Source: an uncultured Opitutia bacterium
Lineage (GTDB): Bacteria > Verrucomicrobiota > Verrucomicrobiia > Opitutales > Opitutaceae
DNA length: 9,569 nt
Direction of reading: 5' to 3'
NCBI GenBank assembly: GCA_903938935.1
Contig: CAJAFD010000044.1
Span: 1 to 9,569, forward strand
In this document: in pieces, positions 6,189-9,569 of the stretch
Numbering within the stretch: the stretch's first letter is position 1
Layout of the letters: the number at the start of each line of letters is the position of its first letter
Notes under the pieces: generated by a model
What the model was told of the DNA's origin: nothing
Databases searched by the model: none
The model's input: only the letters and a program-made list of their open reading frames with translations
Program-made: the position numbers and the translations under genes

Positions 6189-7367
6189 ATGCAAACTCCC
6201 CTCTTTCTTCGCCTAACCTTGCTCCTCGCCGGACTTTTTCCCGCCGCTCGCGCCGCCGATTTCACGGGCGACGTCACGGCTGTGCGCACCATTCGCCACA
6301 TGGATCAACACCCCGGCGCTTCCGAGCTCTGGGAGCCCTACATCGCCCAATGGAAAGGCAAACACCTCGTCGCCGCCTTCGGCGTCAAAATCCCCGGCAA
6401 GACCGACATGGGCGATATCGTCGCCAGCATCTCCACCGACGACGGCGACCACTGGGAATACCCCGTGATGATTTTCGATCACCGCGAACGTCAGGGCACC
6501 CTGCAGTTCGCCTACGCCAACGCCATCCTCTTCAAACCCCCGGGCCAAGATGTCCTCTGGGCCTTCGCGATGCGTTGCCCCATGAATTACCGCCACAGTG
6601 AAGATTCCCAACTGGTCGCCGCCTACAGCGCCGACGGTGGTCGTTCCTGGACCCCGGTCGAACTAGCGATGGGCTACACCGGCCCGCTCATCTGCGTCGC
6701 CGGTCCCTACGCCTTCACCGAAAACGGCCACACCCGCTACCTCTTCCCCATGCACCGCAACACGCGGCGCAACGATCCGCTCGGCTCCCGCGATCACTTC
6801 ATCCTCAGCAGCTCGAGCCTGCTCGAGTGGAACCTCGCCAGCTTCATCCCCCAACCCACCAGCGGCCCCAAAGTCTTCTTGCACGAAGGCAACCTCGCCG
6901 CCGGCGATACCCCCGGTGAAATCAAAATGGTCATGCGCACCGCCGACTACGAAGACGAACGCAAGATGACCGACCCGCCCCGCGCCTTTTCCACCGTCAG
7001 CCAAGACGGCGGCCGCACGTGGAGCCCCGCCCGCCCAGAACCCGCGCTCTGGAACGCCAAATCCAAAGCCTTCTACGGCCGGGCCACCGACGGCACCCAT
7101 CTCTACGTTTACAACGACGGCCCCGCCTCGCCCGCACCCACGGGCCGCATGGCGCTACGCTACAAACTTCAATCCCCCGACGGCACCTGGGGTCCAGAAA
7201 AAACTTTTTACGCCGCTGGCATCCACAATTCCTATCCCACCTTAATCGAAGTCGCCCCCGGCGACTTCCGCGGCGTCTGGGACAGCGGCACCGCCGACCG
7301 CACACGCACCCACATTCAATTCGGTAAATTTCGCGTCCCGCCGGCAGCCGCCAAAGCCAGCCCCTGA
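6189..7367 (+). CDS. Secreted divergent sialidase-superfamily protein, 392 aa
   Basis: Predicted exported propeller with the most divergent active site of the set. The signal peptide has a hydrophobic core at about 5-18 and a PAARA/AD-type cleavage site near residue 22. Good Asp boxes are STDDGDHW (82-89), SADGGRSW (147-154) and SQDGGRTW (271-278); degenerate ones lie at about 207-214 and 329-333. Possible catalytic-position residues by eye are E233 (FLHEGN), R250, R320 and Y349 (HNSYPTL). The pair-partner Glu is replaced by D365 in GVWDSG, at the position of LYESG in GH33 enzymes. No FRIP motif is present near the N-terminus. The 61-nt gap upstream has neither a Shine-Dalgarno nor a terminator hairpin that I can see. 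Codons are strongly C-ending, matching genes 7 and 8. It may be a glycosidase, a lyase on the same fold, or a binding protein; superfamily confidence is high, function open. Confidence 0.85.
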   Translation: MQTPLFLRLTLLLAGLFPAARAADFTGDVTAVRTIRHMDQHPGASELWEPYIAQWKGKHLVAAFGVKIPGKTDMGDIVASISTDDGDHWEYPVMIFDHRERQGTLQFAYANAILFKPPGQDVLWAFAMRCPMNYRHSEDSQLVAAYSADGGRSWTPVELAMGYTGPLICVAGPYAFTENGHTRYLFPMHRNTRRNDPLGSRDHFILSSSSLLEWNLASFIPQPTSGPKVFLHEGNLAAGDTPGEIKMVMRTADYEDERKMTDPPRAFSTVSQDGGRTWSPARPEPALWNAKSKAFYGRATDGTHLYVYNDGPASPAPTGRMALRYKLQSPDGTWGPEKTFYAAGIHNSYPTLIEVAPGDFRGVWDSGTADRTRTHIQFGKFRVPPAAAKASP

Positions 7368-7388
7368 TGAATCCCGACCTCCTTTGAC

Positions 7389-8555
7389 ATGAAAACTATC
7401 CCCCTCGTTTTTCTCTTCGCTGGCCTCACCGCAGCCCACGGAGCCGCTCTCGCCGAGGACCCCATCGCGCGCTCCGCCCAGCCGTTTCTCAGTGCGCCCA
7501 CGCTCACCGTTCAACGGCTCGCCGACGGCCGCGGCGGACGCGATCTCATCACCGCGCGCAACGGCCACGTGCTCGCCTTTCACCACCAAACGGTGCGCGA
7601 AAGCGCCGACGGCGGCGCCACGTGGAGCCCGCCGCGCGAAGTTGGCTCCGATGCCGGCGGCAAAGTCATAGTCAACGAAACCAACGGCGAGATTCTCTTC
7701 ATCCACGCCGAAAAAGGCTTTCTCTGGAAAAGTCGCGACGACGGTCAAACGTGGAGCCGCGAAACCATTCGGATCTCGCCCAATAAATTCAAACACGGCT
7801 CGCCCGATACCGTGCCCCTCGGCGTCGGCGCCTTTCAACCCGGCATCACGTTGCGCTACGGCCCGCACGCGGGGCGCCTGCTCTTGCCCGGCCGCATCTT
7901 TGGCCCGACCAATTCCAACGACGTCGAATGGCGCCCTTATCACTATAACACCGCCATGTTCAGCGACGACCAGGGCGCCAGCTGGCAAGTCAGCGCCCCC
8001 TTCCCCATTCTTGGCTCGGGCGAAGGCGCACTCGCCGAACTCTCTGATGGTCGCGTGCTCTACAGCTCTCGCGAACACATGGGGAAAAACAACCGCTTCT
8101 TCGGCTGGAGCTACGACGGGGGCGAACTGTGGTTAAATCCTTTCGAAAGCGACGTGCTTCCCGATGGCGCGCGGGGCTCGTCCTACGGCTGCATGGGCGG
8201 ACTCCTCCGCCTGCCTATCGACGGGGTCGACATCCTGCTTTATAGCAACCTCGACACCGTCGCTGGAAAAATGCCCGATAAAATCGGCGGCTCCACCTCC
8301 AACGGCCGCGAAAAAATCACCGTCTGGGCTAGCTTCGACGGAGGTAAAACTTGGCCCGTGCATCGCCTCGTCTCCGCCGGCCCCAGCGCCTACTCGAACC
8401 TCGGCGTCGGCCGCGCGGGCACCCCAAGCGCCGGCAAAATTTTTCTCCACTACGAGGGCGGTGAAAAAAACTGCTACGAAGGCGTCTATGTCGCCACTTT
8501 CAATCTCAGTTGGTTGCTCAACGGCCGCGCCCTCGACGCTTTCATTAAAAAATAA
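7389..8555 (+). CDS. Secreted GH33-like sialidase-superfamily protein lacking the usual acid/base loop, 388 aa
   Basis: Exported propeller with a partly preserved sialidase active site. The signal peptide core is at about 4-15, with a cleavage region around 18-22. Asp boxes are SADGGATW (72-79), SRDDGQTW (115-122), SDDQGASW (192-199), SYDGGELW (241-248) and SFDGGKTW (315-322). GSGEGALAELSDGRVL gives E212. R228 or R236 follows. GREKITVWASFDGG gives R307, AYSNL gives Y335 and LHYEGG gives E356. The R307-Y335-E356 order and spacing resemble R309-Y342-E361 of the Salmonella sialidase. The N-terminal part is short: only R51 may stand for the FRIP arginine. The residues between the first strand and the first Asp box that normally carry the EAR arginine and the acid/base Asp are missing. 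It lies 21 nt after gene 6, without a Shine-Dalgarno, and 12 nt before the canonical sialidase gene. Probable glycosidase, substrate uncertain. Confidence 0.9.
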   Translation: MKTIPLVFLFAGLTAAHGAALAEDPIARSAQPFLSAPTLTVQRLADGRGGRDLITARNGHVLAFHHQTVRESADGGATWSPPREVGSDAGGKVIVNETNGEILFIHAEKGFLWKSRDDGQTWSRETIRISPNKFKHGSPDTVPLGVGAFQPGITLRYGPHAGRLLLPGRIFGPTNSNDVEWRPYHYNTAMFSDDQGASWQVSAPFPILGSGEGALAELSDGRVLYSSREHMGKNNRFFGWSYDGGELWLNPFESDVLPDGARGSSYGCMGGLLRLPIDGVDILLYSNLDTVAGKMPDKIGGSTSNGREKITVWASFDGGKTWPVHRLVSAGPSAYSNLGVGRAGTPSAGKIFLHYEGGEKNCYEGVYVATFNLSWLLNGRALDAFIKK

Positions 8556-8567
8556 TTCCCCACGCTC

Positions 8568-9569
8568 ATGTCTATCACTCGCCTTATTTTTAGTCTCCTC
8601 GCCAGCCTGAGTCTGCTGCGCGCCGCGCCCATGTTGGAAACCGCGGAGGTTTTCCCCACCAAAATGGCTGGCATCGCGCTCTACCGCATCCCCGGCCTTG
8701 TCGTGACCCCCAAAGGCACCGTACTCGCCTACTGTGAAGCCCGCCGTAACACCGGCGCCGACTGGGGCGAGATTGAAGTTCATCTCCGCCGCTCCACCGA
8801 TGGCGGGAAAACCTGGGCTCCGCCTCAAAACATCGCTCACCGCGGCCCGCGCCTCGAAGGCAACCCGCACAAAAAAACCGGCGGCGAACACGAACAAACC
8901 GTCAACAACCCCGTGGCCATCGTCGATCGCACCACCGGCGCCATCGAGTTTCTCTACTGCATCAACTACGCGCGCTGCTTCTCCATGCGCAGCACCGATG
9001 ATGGCCTTACTTGGTCCCAACCCACCGACATCACCGCGACCTTTGAACCGTTCCGGCGCCACTACGATTGGAAGGTCATCGCGACCGGCCCCGGCCACGG
9101 CGTCCAACTCAAAAGCGGCCGCTTAGTCGTACCCGTGTGGATCGCCTTTGGCAAAGAAGGCGACCACGGCCCCTCCGCCTCCGCCACGATTTACAGCGAT
9201 GACCATGGCCAATCCTGGCACGCGGGTGAAATCGCCGTCCCGCGCGAAGGCGAATACGGCAACCCCAACGAGACGATGATCACCACCCTCTCCGATGACC
9301 GCGTCCTACTCGTAAACCGCAACGTCTCCAAACCCAACCGCAAGCTCCTCACCACGAGCGCCGACGGCGCCACCGGCTGGACTAAACCCATTTTCCATCC
9401 GCAACTCTGGGAACCCATCTGCATGGCGAGCATCGTCGCCCACCCCGCGCAACCGGGCCTACTCCTGTATTCTGCGCCTCACACCCTCGGCCGCGACGCC
9501 GCCGGTCAGGAAATGCCCGCCAAACGCGGCCTGCGCGAAAACCTCACGATCCAACTCAGCCGCGACGAC
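8568..9569 (+). CDS. Canonical GH33-like exo-alpha-sialidase, N-terminal 334 residues (3' end outside window)
   Basis: Exported enzyme expected to release terminal sialic acid or a related ulosonic acid from glycans. The frame runs from ATG 8568 to the right edge without a stop, giving exactly 334 codons. The signal peptide core is at about 6-17, with an LRA/AP cleavage near residue 19. YRIPGL supplies R40, CEAR supplies R59 and GADWGEIEV supplies D65. The spacings of 19 and 6 equal those of R37, R56 and D62 in the Salmonella enzyme. Asp boxes are STDGGKTW (76-83), STDDGLTW (142-149), SDDHGQSW (210-217) and a degenerate SADGATGW (264-271), with a last one starting at 331. GNPNETMITTLSDDR gives the catalytic-pair E235, R251 is a candidate second triad arginine, and R323 in GLRENLTIQLS is the third. 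The Tyr nucleophile should lie just beyond the edge. Of the five paralogues this is the one I would call a sialidase with most confidence. Confidence 0.93.
   Translation, partial: MSITRLIFSLLASLSLLRAAPMLETAEVFPTKMAGIALYRIPGLVVTPKGTVLAYCEARRNTGADWGEIEVHLRRSTDGGKTWAPPQNIAHRGPRLEGNPHKKTGGEHEQTVNNPVAIVDRTTGAIEFLYCINYARCFSMRSTDDGLTWSQPTDITATFEPFRRHYDWKVIATGPGHGVQLKSGRLVVPVWIAFGKEGDHGPSASATIYSDDHGQSWHAGEIAVPREGEYGNPNETMITTLSDDRVLLVNRNVSKPNRKLLTTSADGATGWTKPIFHPQLWEPICMASIVAHPAQPGLLLYSAPHTLGRDAAGQEMPAKRGLRENLTIQLSRDD

Noticed and set aside
5399..7755. Identical 16-base word GACGGTCAAACGTGGA at 5399 and 7740
   Set aside because: Both copies encode the DGQTW part of an Asp box in the same frame. Protein-level conservation explains it better than a DNA repeat.
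7242..8078. Reverse-strand open frame of 278 codons spanning the gene 6/gene 7 junction
   Set aside because: Shadow frame caused by codon bias; it crosses a real gene boundary and lacks motifs.
8133..9107. Reverse-strand open frame of 324 codons across the end of gene 7 and the start of gene 8
   Set aside because: It spans two well-supported forward genes with signal peptides and Asp boxes, and its product has no recognisable motif.

Overview
The window is a compact, single-strand (+), GC-rich stretch of one bacterial gene cluster. The gene content points to a free-living or host-associated glycan degrader of the Verrucomicrobiota, most likely Opitutaceae-like: a TonB-dependent outer-membrane receptor, several secreted sialidase-fold (Asp-box) enzymes, strongly C-ending codons in most genes, and almost no Shine-Dalgarno sequences. 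The lineage is an inference from style; no marker gene is present, and Planctomycetota or another TonB-bearing Gram-negative cannot be excluded.

Layout. (1) 3-1958: the plug end and complete beta-barrel of a TonB-dependent receptor, cut by the left edge. (2) 2027-3301: a secreted sialidase-superfamily protein, overlapping by 4 nt (ATGA) with (3) 3298-4116, a class II HpcH/HpaI-type pyruvate aldolase. (4) 4134-4886: an RraA/HMG-aldolase-family protein with the E-X20-R-D catalytic signature. (5) 4943-6127, (6) 6189-7367 and (7) 7389-8555: three more secreted sialidase-superfamily proteins, all divergent from one another. (8) 8568-9569: an orthodox GH33-like exo-sialidase, cut by the right edge. 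Intergenic gaps are at most 68 nt, with no convincing terminator or promoter, so genes 2-8 look like one operon. No stretch over 300 bases lacks a gene. No RNA gene, transposon, CRISPR array or regulator is visible.

Working model. The receptor would import oligosaccharide. The five sialidase-fold proteins would trim it in the periplasm or outside the cell. The two cytosolic metal-dependent aldolases would split a released 2-keto-3-deoxy acid into pyruvate plus an aldehyde. The sialidase fold is known to release 2-keto-3-deoxy-ulosonic acids (Neu5Ac, Kdn, Kdo, DHA), and HpaI-type aldolases cleave 2-keto-4-hydroxy acids. The set could therefore be an ulosonic-acid utilisation locus that does not use the usual NanA lyase. 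This is a hypothesis: no nanA/nanE/nanK gene or sugar transporter lies in the window, and a deoxysugar-acid pathway (2-keto-3-deoxy-rhamnonate or -fuconate) is a real alternative.

Catalytic assignments for the sialidase-fold genes were made by eye, from motif order and from spacing compared with the Salmonella enzyme. They should be treated as predictions.
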